Positions 1-9,519 of a stretch of 64,000 nucleotides of DNA are shown piece by piece (positions within the stretch are counted from its first letter, which is position 1; each line of letters opens with the position of its first letter). The stretch is taken from positions 186,001 through 250,000 of the forward strand of contig CABFPG010000001.1 of assembly GCA_902141825.1 (NCBI GenBank), written 5' to 3'. The notes beneath the pieces were generated by a model. That model was not told the DNA's origin. It worked only from the letters and a program-made list of their open reading frames with translations, and did no database searches. The position numbers were made by a program, and so were the translations under genes. This DNA comes from Thalassocella blandensis (GTDB lineage: Bacteria > Pseudomonadota > Gammaproteobacteria > Pseudomonadales > Cellvibrionaceae).

Positions 1-806
1 TAGATCAGGATCAAAACATTAACTTCGACACCTCGTCCAGAACCTTTACTTACGGTCAGTTGTATCGGGATTCACGTTTTATCGGGGGAGACCGCCTAGA
101 CGATGCCAACCAGATTACACTTGGGGCCACCACCCACTGGCAATCCAATACCACCGGGCGAGATCTGTTCAGCGTCAGCGTAGGGCAAATTTTTCATTTC
201 GATGAAAGACAAATATCGCTCAGCGGTGAAATGCTCACCGAAGATACCAGTGACGCCTCTGAATTTGCTACCGAGTTCATGATTCATCTTGGCGAACGGA
301 CGCAGCTATATGGCAACACCGTGTATGACACCAGCAATGAAAAAATTAATCGCGGCTCAGCTGGGTTAAATTTTGCCACAGAGGACTATCGAAGCCTGTT
401 CAATGTAGGTTACTCATTTTTGCGAGAAGATGTATCCACCGGCCAAATTCGCGATGATGGCAATTCCCGCGTGATAGACCAGCTGGACACCTCTTTTACC
501 ACCCCTATTTCCAGCCAGTGGTCAATGATGGGCAAGCTCAACTACGACTTTATCGACCGCCAGGAACTTGAAGCTTTCATCGGGTTCGAATACAACGATT
601 GCTGCTACCGCTTGCGCTTCTTGGCGCGACGCTGGCTAGACAGTAATATAGCCAACCTCAGTGACAATGCCGACGATCAGTATGATCAAGGCGTATTCTT
701 TGAAATTCACTTCAAAGGCCTGGGTGGATCGGGGGCCAAAATTAATTCTATTCTTGAAGATGGTATCTTTGGCTATCGCGATCGAGAAGCGAACTACCAC
801 CGCTAA
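1..806 (+). CDS. lptD: LPS-assembly protein LptD, C-terminal part (5' end outside window)
   Basis: The frame is open from the first base, so only the last ~267 codons are present. LptD is the outer-membrane beta-barrel that, with the lipoprotein LptE, inserts lipopolysaccharide into the outer leaflet. What is seen: alternating polar/aromatic barrel strands and, near nt 600-605, two adjacent cysteines in EYNDCCYRLR. An adjacent C-terminal Cys pair of this kind forms the disulfides with the N-terminal domain in known LptD proteins. surA starts 36 bp downstream, the usual lptD-surA order, and SurA is the chaperone that delivers LptD to the Bam machine. The identification rests on the barrel tail, the Cys pair and the neighbour. 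Confidence 0.9.
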   Translation, partial: DQDQNINFDTSSRTFTYGQLYRDSRFIGGDRLDDANQITLGATTHWQSNTTGRDLFSVSVGQIFHFDERQISLSGEMLTEDTSDASEFATEFMIHLGERTQLYGNTVYDTSNEKINRGSAGLNFATEDYRSLFNVGYSFLREDVSTGQIRDDGNSRVIDQLDTSFTTPISSQWSMMGKLNYDFIDRQELEAFIGFEYNDCCYRLRFLARRWLDSNIANLSDNADDQYDQGVFFEIHFKGLGGSGAKINSILEDGIFGYRDREANYHR

Positions 807-842
807 CTTACTGATTACTATACTAAAAGTACTAAAAATTAC

Positions 843-2132
843 ATGAATTTACGACGCTATTTACCTTTTGCCTTACTGCTTTCCAGCCTGTTCAGCTCTA
901 TTTCAGCACAGGCGCAAATTGAAATGATGGACCGTGTTATTGCCGTGGTTGACGAAGAAGTGATCACGCAGACCGAACTGGACAGCCGAATTCAGGATAT
1001 TGCCATGCGTGCGAACGCGGCGGGAATGCAACTCCCCCCTGAAAGTGTGCTGCGCGAGCAGATTCTGGACCAGCTGATCAACGAAACATTGCAATTAAAT
1101 GCAGCACACCGCTACGGAGTTACCGTAAGCGACCAGGAGGTTCTGCAGGCAATTGGCAATATTATGGCCAACAAAGGCATTAATGAGCAGCAATTAGTGC
1201 AAAGCTTGCAGCAAGACGGCGTCAGTATTGAAGAATTCAAAAGCACAATTCACAAACAACTGCTGATGCAAAATATCTCGCAGGGGCTTGTTCGTTCACG
1301 AATCAAAATTTCTGAACAGGATATCGATAACTTCCTGGTTTCCGCCGATGCGAAGTTCTGGCTATCTCCAGAGTACAATTTGAGTCACATCCTCATCGCA
1401 CTGCCCAGCGCGGCAGATGGCAAAACAATTGCCGCCGCCGAAGAAAAAGCTGAAAAAATCTACGCGCAACTGCAAAAAGGTGCAAAGTTTGAAGACTTGG
1501 CACTTGCCGAATCTGACGGCCCAAATGCGCTACAAGGTGGCAACCTGGGCTGGAGAAAATCAACCGATCTGCCGTCACTTTTTGCCGAAATTGCGCCCAA
1601 ACTGGAAAATGGAGAGGTCGCCAAACCTGCTCGCAGTCAAGCGGGTTTCCACATTCTGAAGCTGAATGCCAAACGCGGTGAAACCAAACAGATAGTCAAC
1701 CAGACGCTGCCTCGCCACATTCTGTTGGAAACATCCGCCATTCGCGATGATGAACAGGCCAAAGCCAAACTGTTGGAGCTGCGTAAAGAAGTCTTAGATG
1801 GCGCGGACTTTGGCAAACTAGCCAAACAATGGTCAGACGATATCGGGTCCAAACTGCAAGGGGGCGAACTTGGCTGGTCATCGCCAGGAAAATTCGTCCC
1901 AATATTTGAAAAGACCATGGAAGACATGGAGATCAACGAAATCAGCCAGCCTTTTAAAAGTCAATTTGGCTGGCATATATTGCAAATCATGGATCGTCGC
2001 GCAGAAGACTTAACCGAACAAGCCATTCGTGCCAGAGCCCAAAATGTGTTGATGAGCCGACGTTTTGAAGACGAAGTTCAGCTTTGGATTCAGGAAATGC
2101 GCGACAATGCTTACATTGATATTAAAATCTAA
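843..2132 (+). CDS. surA: Periplasmic peptidyl-prolyl isomerase/chaperone SurA
   Basis: SurA is a periplasmic chaperone that escorts unfolded outer-membrane proteins to the Bam complex. The 429 residues match the usual length. Residues 1-24 form a Sec signal peptide with cleavage after SAQA. The N-terminal chaperone domain spans ~27-170. Two parvulin domains follow: one from YNLSHILIAL (~178-275), ending in AGFHILKL, and one from PRHILLE (~290-392), ending in FGWHILQI. A C-terminal helix closes the fold. The ATG at 843 is chosen because the signal peptide begins there. The gene lies between lptD and pdxA, the conserved gammaproteobacterial order, and the short gaps suggest one transcript. Confidence 0.97.
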   Translation: MNLRRYLPFALLLSSLFSSISAQAQIEMMDRVIAVVDEEVITQTELDSRIQDIAMRANAAGMQLPPESVLREQILDQLINETLQLNAAHRYGVTVSDQEVLQAIGNIMANKGINEQQLVQSLQQDGVSIEEFKSTIHKQLLMQNISQGLVRSRIKISEQDIDNFLVSADAKFWLSPEYNLSHILIALPSAADGKTIAAAEEKAEKIYAQLQKGAKFEDLALAESDGPNALQGGNLGWRKSTDLPSLFAEIAPKLENGEVAKPARSQAGFHILKLNAKRGETKQIVNQTLPRHILLETSAIRDDEQAKAKLLELRKEVLDGADFGKLAKQWSDDIGSKLQGGELGWSSPGKFVPIFEKTMEDMEINEISQPFKSQFGWHILQIMDRRAEDLTEQAIRARAQNVLMSRRFEDEVQLWIQEMRDNAYIDIKI

Positions 2133-2150
2133 GCGCCGGGTAATCTTTAA

Positions 2151-3158
2151 TTGGCTAATCACACTCGTAGTGAGACCACTCTCAAAATCCTGATCACCCC
2201 CGGCGAACCGGCTGGGGTTGGTCCAGAACTAACCGTTAAAATGGCTCAGCAAGCATATGATTTTGCAATATGTGCCGTCGCCGACCCACAACTCCTGGCT
2301 GACACAGCCGCCCAACTGAATTTGCCTCTAACCCTGCTGCCCTGCGATGCCGGCCAGGCGTTGCAGCCCAGCCGTCCGGGAGAGCTGTATGTATTGCCCG
2401 TCAATCTGGCCACTCCGGCCATGGCGGGCACCCTGGATCAACGCAATGCCGCTTATGTACTCGACACTTTGACACTGGCAGCAGAACTTTGCATAAGCGG
2501 GAGTTTTCATGCCGTGGTCACAGGCCCCGTACAAAAAAGTGTTATTAATGACGCGGGGGTAAATTTCAGTGGTCACACAGAATTCTTTGCCGAGAAAGCT
2601 GCCGTTAAGAAAGTCGTGATGATGCTGGCAGCTGATGACCTGCGCGTTGCTCTGGCCACAACCCATCTCCCTTTAAAAGATGTTTCTGCCGCCATTACCC
2701 GCGACAGTTTGCGAGAAGTGATTTCTATTCTGGTGCAAGAGCTGCAACACAAGTTTGCCAAGAAAACCCCCAGAATTCTGGTGTGCGGACTCAATCCACA
2801 CGCGGGCGAAGGCGGTCACATGGGAAGAGAGGAAATCGAGACTATCACCCCGGTCCTGGAAGAATTCCGACAACGCGGCATTGACCTGGAAGGTCCACTT
2901 CCTGCGGACACCTTGTTTACGCCCTATCACCTGGCAGGTGCTGATGCAGTGCTCGCGATGTATCATGATCAGGGCTTGCCAGTATTGAAATTCAAAGGAT
3001 TTGGTAAAGCGGTCAATATTACCTTGGGCCTGCCTTTTATTCGAACATCGGTTGATCATGGCACCGCGTTAAATATTGCCGGTCAGGGCAAAGCTAACAC
3101 CGGCAGTATGCAGGAAGCGCTTCGCTATGCGTTCATGCTGGCACAAAATATTCATTAA
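2151..3158 (+). CDS. pdxA: 4-hydroxythreonine-4-phosphate dehydrogenase PdxA
   Basis: PdxA oxidises 4-phosphohydroxy-L-threonine with NAD(P) to the precursor that PdxJ condenses into pyridoxine phosphate (vitamin B6 pathway, cytoplasm). The 335-aa product has the family opening [16 protein letters not shown] (~12-27). It also has three metal-ligand histidines: His142 (GHTEFF), His217 (LNPHAGEGG) and His272 (YHDQGLP). Length is normal. The start appears to be TTG at 2151, because no ATG lies close upstream of the conserved N-terminus; this keeps about ten residues before the first strand. It starts 18 bp after surA and ends 23 bp before rsmA. Confidence 0.96.
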   Translation: MANHTRSETTLKILITPGEPAGVGPELTVKMAQQAYDFAICAVADPQLLADTAAQLNLPLTLLPCDAGQALQPSRPGELYVLPVNLATPAMAGTLDQRNAAYVLDTLTLAAELCISGSFHAVVTGPVQKSVINDAGVNFSGHTEFFAEKAAVKKVVMMLAADDLRVALATTHLPLKDVSAAITRDSLREVISILVQELQHKFAKKTPRILVCGLNPHAGEGGHMGREEIETITPVLEEFRQRGIDLEGPLPADTLFTPYHLAGADAVLAMYHDQGLPVLKFKGFGKAVNITLGLPFIRTSVDHGTALNIAGQGKANTGSMQEALRYAFMLAQNIH

Positions 3159-3181
3159 CACATTCCAGCAGTTTCCAGCGT

Positions 3182-4021
3182 ATGACTAAAGCAAAACTCC
3201 CCAGCGGGCATAAGGCGCGCAAGCGATTTGGACAAAACTTTTTGGTAGATATGGGCATTATCAACCATATTGTGCGCCAGATTCAGCCCAAACCAGGTGA
3301 CAATCTGGTTGAAATTGGCCCCGGTCAAGGCGCTATTACCGGCCCACTGCTAGAGGCCGCCAATGCACTGAATGTTATCGAACTGGACCGCGACTTAATT
3401 CCCGTACTATTGGCACAGTTTGCTAAATACCGTGATTTTAAAATTCACTCTGCCGACGCGCTAAACTTTGACTTTGCGCAACTCGCCGGGGGAGACAAAG
3501 CCCCCTTACGCGTTATCGGTAACCTTCCCTACAATATTTCGACGCCTTTGATCTTCCATTTACTGGAACATCGCCAGTACATCCGCGATATGCACTTCAT
3601 GCTGCAAAAAGAAGTGGTTTTACGCCTGGCTGCCTCGCCAGGGGATAAGAATTATGGTCGCTTAAGTATCATGGCGCAGTATTTTTGCGATGTGGAACTA
3701 TTATTTGAAGTACCGCCAGAAAGTTTCGATCCTGCGCCCAAAGTCGATTCGGCAATAGTGCGCCTGATTCCGCACACCACCTTGCCTTTCGTGGCCCAAA
3801 ACCTGGATAATTTTAGCCGTCTGGTGAAAACTGCTTTTGCACAACGCCGAAAAACGCTGCGGAACGGACTTAAGCCGCTGCTGGATGCCCAGGGCTACGC
3901 AATCATTGAAGAGCAGCTTAAACTCGATTTGAGCCAACGCGCTGAGAACATTGCGTTAAGTGAATATATCGCGATGAGTAATGCACTGTGGGGCGAAGCG
4001 CCTTTTCAACAACCCAGCTAA
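3182..4021 (+). CDS. rsmA: 16S rRNA (adenine1518/1519-N6)-dimethyltransferase RsmA (KsgA)
   Basis: RsmA transfers four methyl groups from S-adenosylmethionine to two adjacent adenines near the 3' end of 16S rRNA, a late 30S maturation checkpoint. In the 279-aa protein the start RKRFGQNFLVD (~13-23) is typical. The SAM-binding loop is VEIGPGQGAIT (43-53), and the catalytic motif IV is NLPY (114-117). The C-terminal helical domain contains the family stretch FAQRRKTLRN. It is followed by apaG, a pairing conserved through the gamma subdivision. Confidence 0.97.
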   Translation: MTKAKLPSGHKARKRFGQNFLVDMGIINHIVRQIQPKPGDNLVEIGPGQGAITGPLLEAANALNVIELDRDLIPVLLAQFAKYRDFKIHSADALNFDFAQLAGGDKAPLRVIGNLPYNISTPLIFHLLEHRQYIRDMHFMLQKEVVLRLAASPGDKNYGRLSIMAQYFCDVELLFEVPPESFDPAPKVDSAIVRLIPHTTLPFVAQNLDNFSRLVKTAFAQRRKTLRNGLKPLLDAQGYAIIEEQLKLDLSQRAENIALSEYIAMSNALWGEAPFQQPS

Positions 4022-4049
4022 ACCACCACACTTTTACACAGCAATCATT

Positions 4050-4421
4050 ATGTCAAACGCTATCGAAATCCAAGTGAAAACACACTACATCGAGGATCAA
4101 TCCAAGCCTGAGGAAGGCCAGTACGTTTACGCCTATACCATACGAATCGAAAACCAGTGTCCATCAAATGTTCAATTACTCAGTCGTAAATGGACCATCA
4201 CAGATGCAAAAGATCAAATCCAGGAAGTGGAAGGTATTGGCGTGGTGGGAGAACAACCAGTAATTGCGCCAGGAGAAAGTTACACCTATACCAGCGGAGC
4301 AGTTATTGCGACCGCATCCGGGACTATGTCGGGCAGCTATTCATTCAAAAGCGACAACGGCGAACAATTCGAAGCCCCAATTCCGACATTTGCACTGGTG
4401 CGCCCAGAGCTATTACATTAA
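4050..4421 (+). CDS. apaG: ApaG family protein
   Basis: A 123-aa single-domain protein of the ApaG/DUF525 family, an immunoglobulin-like beta-sandwich. It is always found near rsmA and apaH; its biochemical role is not settled. Seen: IEIQVKTHYIEDQS near the N-terminus, then YAYTIRIEN and LLSRKWTITDA, and later GEQPVIAPGESYTYTSG and MSGSYSF, the family signature. The frame is open upstream into the end of rsmA, but the ATG at 4050 gives the usual N-terminus and length. Spacing from rsmA is 28 bp. Confidence 0.95.
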   Translation: MSNAIEIQVKTHYIEDQSKPEEGQYVYAYTIRIENQCPSNVQLLSRKWTITDAKDQIQEVEGIGVVGEQPVIAPGESYTYTSGAVIATASGTMSGSYSFKSDNGEQFEAPIPTFALVRPELLH

Positions 4422-4470
4422 CACTCATACGCCGAATCCGAGGCGAATCGAATAACATTGGGAGTGGATT

Positions 4471-5283
4471 TTGGCAACATACGCAGTTGGTGACCTTCAA
4501 GGATGTCTGGACCCGCTTTACACCCTTTTGGAGCGCGTACGCTTTGACCCCTCTCAGGATACTTTGTGGATTGCTGGTGATTTAGTCAATCGTGGTCCTC
4601 AAAGTCTGGCAACCTTACGATTTGTCAAAGGTCTCGGTGAGTGCGCCAAAATAGTGCTGGGGAATCATGATTTACACTTGCTAGCAGCAGCTCACGGGCA
4701 CAAAAAAATCGGTAAAAAGGACACCATTAAACCTATTCTGGATGCCAGTGACAGCGACGACTTATTGAACTGGCTGCAAACACAGCCCCTGCTGCATCAC
4801 GACCCGGAACTGGGCTACACCATGGTTCACGCGGGAATCCCACCGATTTGGTCGATCAATGAAGCGCAGCGATATGCCGATGAAATTCACACGGTATTGC
4901 GCAGCGACAAAGCAACAAAGTTTTTCGCGGCCATGTATGGCGACAAGCCTGATACATGGGATGAATCACTTAGCGGCCCCAAACGATGGCGCCTGATTAC
5001 CAATTACTTTACTCGAATGCGCTTTTGCACAGCAGAGGGTAAACTCGAACTCGACACCAAAACCGGCCCGGAATCCCCGCCCAAGGGGTATGCCCCCTGG
5101 TATAGCTTCAACCACCATCGCTGCACAGAAACCAGCATTATTTTTGGCCACTGGGCATCGTTAATGGGCAATACACAACGCGAAAGATTTATTGCCCTCG
5201 ATACCGGCTGCGTGTGGGGCGGCTCTTTAACCATGATGTGCCTCGACGACAGAAATCTGTACGAAGTTAAATGCGATTGCTAG
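4471..5283 (+). CDS. apaH: Symmetrical bis(5'-nucleosyl)-tetraphosphatase ApaH
   Basis: ApaH cleaves Ap4A symmetrically to two ADP and so controls stress-linked dinucleotide polyphosphates. The 270-aa product carries the metallophosphatase motifs GDLQGC (7-12), GDLVNRGP (36-43) and GNHDLHLL (64-71), with later histidines including VHAG. Motif I has Gln where many phosphoesterases have His, as I recall also in Pseudomonas ApaH. Start is TTG at 4471 with a good ribosome-binding site, GGAGTGG at 4461-4467. It is the last gene of the lptD-apaH run; the next 850 bp carry no gene. Confidence 0.96.
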   Translation: MATYAVGDLQGCLDPLYTLLERVRFDPSQDTLWIAGDLVNRGPQSLATLRFVKGLGECAKIVLGNHDLHLLAAAHGHKKIGKKDTIKPILDASDSDDLLNWLQTQPLLHHDPELGYTMVHAGIPPIWSINEAQRYADEIHTVLRSDKATKFFAAMYGDKPDTWDESLSGPKRWRLITNYFTRMRFCTAEGKLELDTKTGPESPPKGYAPWYSFNHHRCTETSIIFGHWASLMGNTQRERFIALDTGCVWGGSLTMMCLDDRNLYEVKCDC

Positions 5284-6132
5284 CCGCTCACTTCGTCGCT
5301 TAATGATCTACTCACCTTTCAACAGCGTATCAAGCTTGCGCGATCGATGTTTGCTTTCGATGTTTGCAATCGCTTTAACAAACCGTTTTACGAAATGGCC
5401 GCTTGACTGAGACTTGCCCCACACACCACACTATAAAAAATTCGATCGGCAACATTTTCCTGGTGATCAACGCATTGCAGGTCTCCGATCATTAACACAA
5501 CAAAACGTATGGTTTTTTGTTAGGCTTGGCTTCTTCCGCATCTCAATACTGGCACGTATCTTGTGTTAACTTACGCGCAAGCGTCGATAAAATATGCTTT
5601 ACATCGATTTTTGCCAAAAAATTGTCATAGTTTATAAGAATTTATTCCGCGCCTTGCTTTCCAAGGTCTATCCTTAACAATAAGACAGCAGTTTTTTACG
5701 TTCGAAATTTCTTCCACGATTTTTAAGCGCTGGGCAACAAAAATTTATCACAAAGATTGCGATTCACCGAAAACTGCCGTTGAATAGAGACGGGAAACAA
5801 ATCCCGACAAAACAGATTTTTTAGCAGGACTGATGGTCAAAAAGTAAGGTTAAACATCGATCATAAAGCTGAGTCCGACATAAACGAAAAATATGTCGAC
5901 ATAGGGAGTCCACCGTTCTGCCCATGTACAACAAATAATTGTACACATTTAGAAACGATTAAATTGAAAAGCGATTAAATTAAGTAGATATTAGAAACAT
6001 CTGGACGATATCAAACTTTACTAACCGCAAAGCTTATTAAGCAGTCAAGACATAGATTTTAAGGCATAGAATTTAAGAGAAAAAAACGATACCAAACACA
6101 TAGTTGAAGTTGATGCATTGAGGAGACACAAA
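5284..6132. other. Long non-coding leader between apaH and prkA
   Basis: About 850 bp without a convincing open frame on either strand; A+T content rises towards prkA. It should hold the promoter and a long 5' leader of the prkA operon. Visible elements are a 7-7-7 inverted repeat at 5925-5945 (separate entry) and a direct repeat CGATTAAATT at 5955-5964 and 5972-5981. No clear -35/-10 pair with proper spacing was found; in enterobacteria the prkA (yeaG) promoter depends on RpoS and NtrC. Confidence 0.6.
5925..5945. promoter_or_regulatory. Inverted repeat, candidate operator upstream of prkA
   Basis: TGTACAA, seven bases, then TTGTACA: a perfect dyad of 7-bp arms about 190 bp before the prkA start. 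The size suits a dimeric DNA-binding protein. Each arm contains the self-complementary TGTACA. No known regulator is assigned; this is inference from symmetry alone. Confidence 0.35.
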
Positions 6133-8055
6133 ATGACAATTTTTAGTCATTACCGCGAGCGTTACGAAGCAACTCAAGAAGAAACCTTGAGCATTCAGGA
6201 ATACTTGGAACTGTGCAAAAATGATCCCAGTGTTTATGCAACCGCAGCAGAGCGTATTCTTAAAGCTATTGGCGAGCCAGAACTTGTCGATACCTCAAAA
6301 GATCCACGTCTAAGCCGAATCTTCTCCAATAAAATAATCAAACGCTATAAAGTGTTTGAAGAATTTTACGGAATGGAAGAAGCCATCCAGCAAATTGTAT
6401 CCTTCTTCAAGCATGCCGCGCAGGGCTTGGAAGAGAAGAAACAAATCCTCTACTTATTGGGCCCGGTGGGTGGCGGTAAATCATCTCTCGCGGAAAAGCT
6501 CAAATCATTGATTGAGAAGCAACCCATCTACTGCCTGCAGAATTCACCGGTATTCGAGTCCCCTCTGGGCTTATTCGACCCAAATGAAGATGCCAAGATA
6601 CTGGAAGAAGACTACGGAATTCCACAGCGCTACGTCAAAAACATCATGTCGCCCTGGGCGGTAAAACGCCTTCACGAATTCGGCGGCGACATCAGCAAAT
6701 TTAAAGTCGTCAAAGTATACCCATCTGTTCTGGACCAGATAGCCGTATCCAAAACTGAGCCTGGCGATGAAAACAACCAGGACATTTCTTCCCTCGTAGG
6801 TAAAGTGGATATTCGTAAACTCGAAGATTTTCCTCAAAATGATCCAGATGCCTACAGCTTCTCGGGTGGTTTGTGCCGAGCGAACCAGGGGATTATGGAA
6901 TTCGTGGAAATGTTTAAAGCGCCAATCAAGGTACTGCATCCACTGTTAACGGCCACACAGGAAGGTAACTTCAACAGTACTGAAGGTCTCGGTGCCATTC
7001 CGTTTGACGGCACTGTTTTAGCTCACTCTAACGAAGCAGAATGGCAATCCTTCAAAAACAATAAAAACAATGAAGCGTTTATTGACCGGGTCTATATCGT
7101 CAAAGTGCCCTATTGCTTACGTGTTTCAGAAGAAATCCATATTTACGAAAAACTGCTGGCGAACAGTTCTCTGTGCGAGTCACCTTGCGCGCCAGACACC
7201 TTAAACATGCTGGCTAAATTCACCGTCCTGTCGCGTTTAAAAGTACCCGACAACTCCAGCATGTATTCTAAAATGGGGATTTACGATGGGCAGAATTTAA
7301 AAGACACCGACCCCAAAGCCAAATCCCTGCAGGAGTACAAAGACTCAGCGGGCGTCGACGAAGGTATGGACGGTCTATCTACCCGCTTTGCCTTTAAAAT
7401 TCTCTCCAAAGTCTTCAACTTTGATGCAACAGAGATTTCAGCAAACCCTGTTCACCTGCTCTACGTACTTGAACAGCAAATAGAGCAAGAGCAATTCCCG
7501 GAAGAAATCCGTGATCGCTACCTCTCATATATTAAAGAGTACCTCGCGCCAAAATATGTGGAGTTTATCGGCAAAGAAATTCAAACCGCCTACCTCGAAT
7601 CCTACTCCGAATACGGTCAGAATATTTTTGACCGTTATGTCACCTATGCAGATTTCTGGATACAGGATCAGGAATATCGCGACCCGGAAACTGGTGAAAT
7701 TCTTAATCGAGCCGCGTTGAATGAAGAGCTGGAAAAAATCGAAAAACCAGCGGGCATCAGTAATCCGAAAGATTTCCGTAATGAAATAGTTAACTTCATG
7801 CTGCGCGCACGAGCGAACAATGGTGGCAAGAACCCATTGTGGACCAGCTATGAAAAACTTCGCCGTGTCATTGAAAAGAAAATGTTTTCCAACACCGAAG
7901 ATCTCTTACCGGTTATTTCATTCAGCACCAAATCTTCCGCCGATGACCAAAAGAAACACGAAGATTTTGTTGCACGCATGGTGGACCGAGGATATACCGA
8001 AAAGCAAGTACGTCTATTGTCTGAATGGTATCTCCGCGTGAGAAAATCGCAGTAA
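6133..8055 (+). CDS. prkA: PrkA family serine protein kinase (YeaG)
   Basis: PrkA proteins combine an AAA+ ATPase-like domain with a C-terminal kinase-like region and act in stationary-phase and nitrogen-stress responses. The 640-aa product matches E. coli YeaG in length. Walker A is GPVGGGKS (110-117), and the N-terminal region begins FSHYRERYEA as in the family. The ATG at 6133 follows AGGAG at 6121-6125; an upstream in-frame GTG/TTG would add five residues without a better site. It is followed by yeaH and ycgB, the usual trio. A terminator-like hairpin just after the gene could reduce transcription of the other two. Confidence 0.96.
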   Translation: MTIFSHYRERYEATQEETLSIQEYLELCKNDPSVYATAAERILKAIGEPELVDTSKDPRLSRIFSNKIIKRYKVFEEFYGMEEAIQQIVSFFKHAAQGLEEKKQILYLLGPVGGGKSSLAEKLKSLIEKQPIYCLQNSPVFESPLGLFDPNEDAKILEEDYGIPQRYVKNIMSPWAVKRLHEFGGDISKFKVVKVYPSVLDQIAVSKTEPGDENNQDISSLVGKVDIRKLEDFPQNDPDAYSFSGGLCRANQGIMEFVEMFKAPIKVLHPLLTATQEGNFNSTEGLGAIPFDGTVLAHSNEAEWQSFKNNKNNEAFIDRVYIVKVPYCLRVSEEIHIYEKLLANSSLCESPCAPDTLNMLAKFTVLSRLKVPDNSSMYSKMGIYDGQNLKDTDPKAKSLQEYKDSAGVDEGMDGLSTRFAFKILSKVFNFDATEISANPVHLLYVLEQQIEQEQFPEEIRDRYLSYIKEYLAPKYVEFIGKEIQTAYLESYSEYGQNIFDRYVTYADFWIQDQEYRDPETGEILNRAALNEELEKIEKPAGISNPKDFRNEIVNFMLRARANNGGKNPLWTSYEKLRRVIEKKMFSNTEDLLPVISFSTKSSADDQKKHEDFVARMVDRGYTEKQVRLLSEWYLRVRKSQ

Positions 8056-8061
8056 CAGGTT

Positions 8062-8085
8062 AAGGGGGCTTTCCCGCCCCTTTTA
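8062..8085 (+). terminator. Hairpin with T-run after prkA
   Basis: AAGGGGGC, loop TTTCCC, then GCCCCTTTT: a G+C-rich stem closed by A-T pairs and followed by a T-run, the form of an intrinsic terminator. It sits between prkA and yeaH. With these co-functional genes it may act as an attenuator that sets a higher prkA level. Confidence 0.65.
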
Positions 8086-8241
8086 CGTCTAAAAATGTGC
8101 AGAGCTTTTTTAGGGGTACGCAATCCAAGTCAGTGAAAGGTGTTGCGAGGGGGCTGAGCCCCACCTGTAAACACCTTGTAGTTGGAGCAGTAACTCAGTA
8201 TCACTTTCTTGGAAAGTCACAACCAAATGAAAGGATAGTAC

Positions 8242-9519
8242 GTGCATTACATCATAGACCGTCGATTAAATTCGAAAAAAAAGAGCACCGTTAACCGACA
8301 GCGCTTTCTGCGTCGCTACCGCCAACACATTAAAAAAGCCGTGTCCGAAGCGGTCGACAAACGCTCCATCACTGACATGGATAAAGGGGAGAAAATCAGT
8401 ATCCCCGCAAAGGATATTAGCGAACCCGTCTTTCAGCATGGCAACGGTGGCACCAATACGCGCGTTCTGCCCGGCAATGACCAGTTTTCCACTGGAGATC
8501 GAATCCCTCGCCCGCGTGGTGGCGGAGGTGGAGGCGGTGGAAATGGCGAAGGCGCCAGCGACTCCGGCGAAGGCATGGATGATTTCGTTTTCCAGATAAC
8601 TCAGGAAGAATTTCTCGACTTCATGTTTGAAGATTTAGAGCTGCCCAATCTCGTGAAGCGTCAACTCGCGGGAATAGAAGAGTTTGAATTCCGCCGTGCA
8701 GGCATCAGTAACGAAGGTACGCCCGGCAAAATCAATATCATTCGCTCTCTTAGATCAGCCAACTCCCGGCGCATTGCACTAACCGGCAAAAAACGAAAAT
8801 TGCTGAAGGTGCTTCAGGAGGAACTTGCAACACTGGAAGCGGCGAACAACGAATTAGACTACGATCGCATTCGCGCCTTAAAGCAGGAGATAGATGAGCT
8901 CGAAAATAAAATTAAGCGCGTGCCGTGGCTGGATGATTTCGACATCAAATATAACCTGCATGTAAAACACCCGATCCCTCATTCACGGGCAGTCATGTTT
9001 TGCATCATGGATGTTTCCGGTTCCATGGACCAGAGCACCAAAGATATTGCCAAACGTTTCTTCCTCTTGCTTTACCTCTTTTTAAAGCGAAACTATGAAA
9101 AAATTGAAGTTGTATTTATTCGTCACCACACCAGCGCCAAAGAAGTAGACGAAGAAGAATTCTTCTATAGCCGTGAAACTGGTGGCACCATTGTCTCCAG
9201 CGCACTAAATTTAATGGCAGACATTCTTGAAGACCGCTACCCGCCAAATCAATGGAATATTTACGGCGCGCAAGCTTCAGATGGTGATAACTGGAACGAT
9301 GATTCCGCCATTTGTTACAAAGTCCTTACCGAACGCTTGCTGACCAAGCTGCAATATTATTCTTACCTGGAGATTACCTCACGAGACCATCAAGCGCTAT
9401 GGCGTGCCTATGAAAAAGTGAGAGAAGATTTTCCAAATACATTTGCGATGAAGCAACTCGTCGATGCCGCTGATATTTATCCGGTATTTAGAGAACTATT
9501 CCAGAAGAAGACAGCATGA
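8242..9519 (+). CDS. yeaH: YeaH/DUF444 family protein (VWA-like)
   Basis: A 425-aa member of the DUF444/YeaH family, genetically linked to PrkA. The N-terminus [13 protein letters not shown] matches the family. A Gly-rich linker lies at ~92-100, and a coiled stretch follows at ~185-225. A von Willebrand A-like domain has the metal site DVSGSMD (257-263). GTG at 8242 is chosen because the family N-terminus begins there and GAAAGGAT lies just upstream. It overlaps ycgB by four bases (ATGA), indicating translational coupling. The molecular function is not established; co-occurrence with a kinase and SpoVR suggests one signalling module. Confidence 0.94.
   Translation: MHYIIDRRLNSKKKSTVNRQRFLRRYRQHIKKAVSEAVDKRSITDMDKGEKISIPAKDISEPVFQHGNGGTNTRVLPGNDQFSTGDRIPRPRGGGGGGGGNGEGASDSGEGMDDFVFQITQEEFLDFMFEDLELPNLVKRQLAGIEEFEFRRAGISNEGTPGKINIIRSLRSANSRRIALTGKKRKLLKVLQEELATLEAANNELDYDRIRALKQEIDELENKIKRVPWLDDFDIKYNLHVKHPIPHSRAVMFCIMDVSGSMDQSTKDIAKRFFLLLYLFLKRNYEKIEVVFIRHHTSAKEVDEEEFFYSRETGGTIVSSALNLMADILEDRYPPNQWNIYGAQASDGDNWNDDSAICYKVLTERLLTKLQYYSYLEITSRDHQALWRAYEKVREDFPNTFAMKQLVDAADIYPVFRELFQKKTA

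Noticed and set aside
5403-5437. TTGACT and TATAAA upstream of prkA as a sigma-70 promoter
   Set aside because: The spacing is 23 bp, too long for a functional pair.
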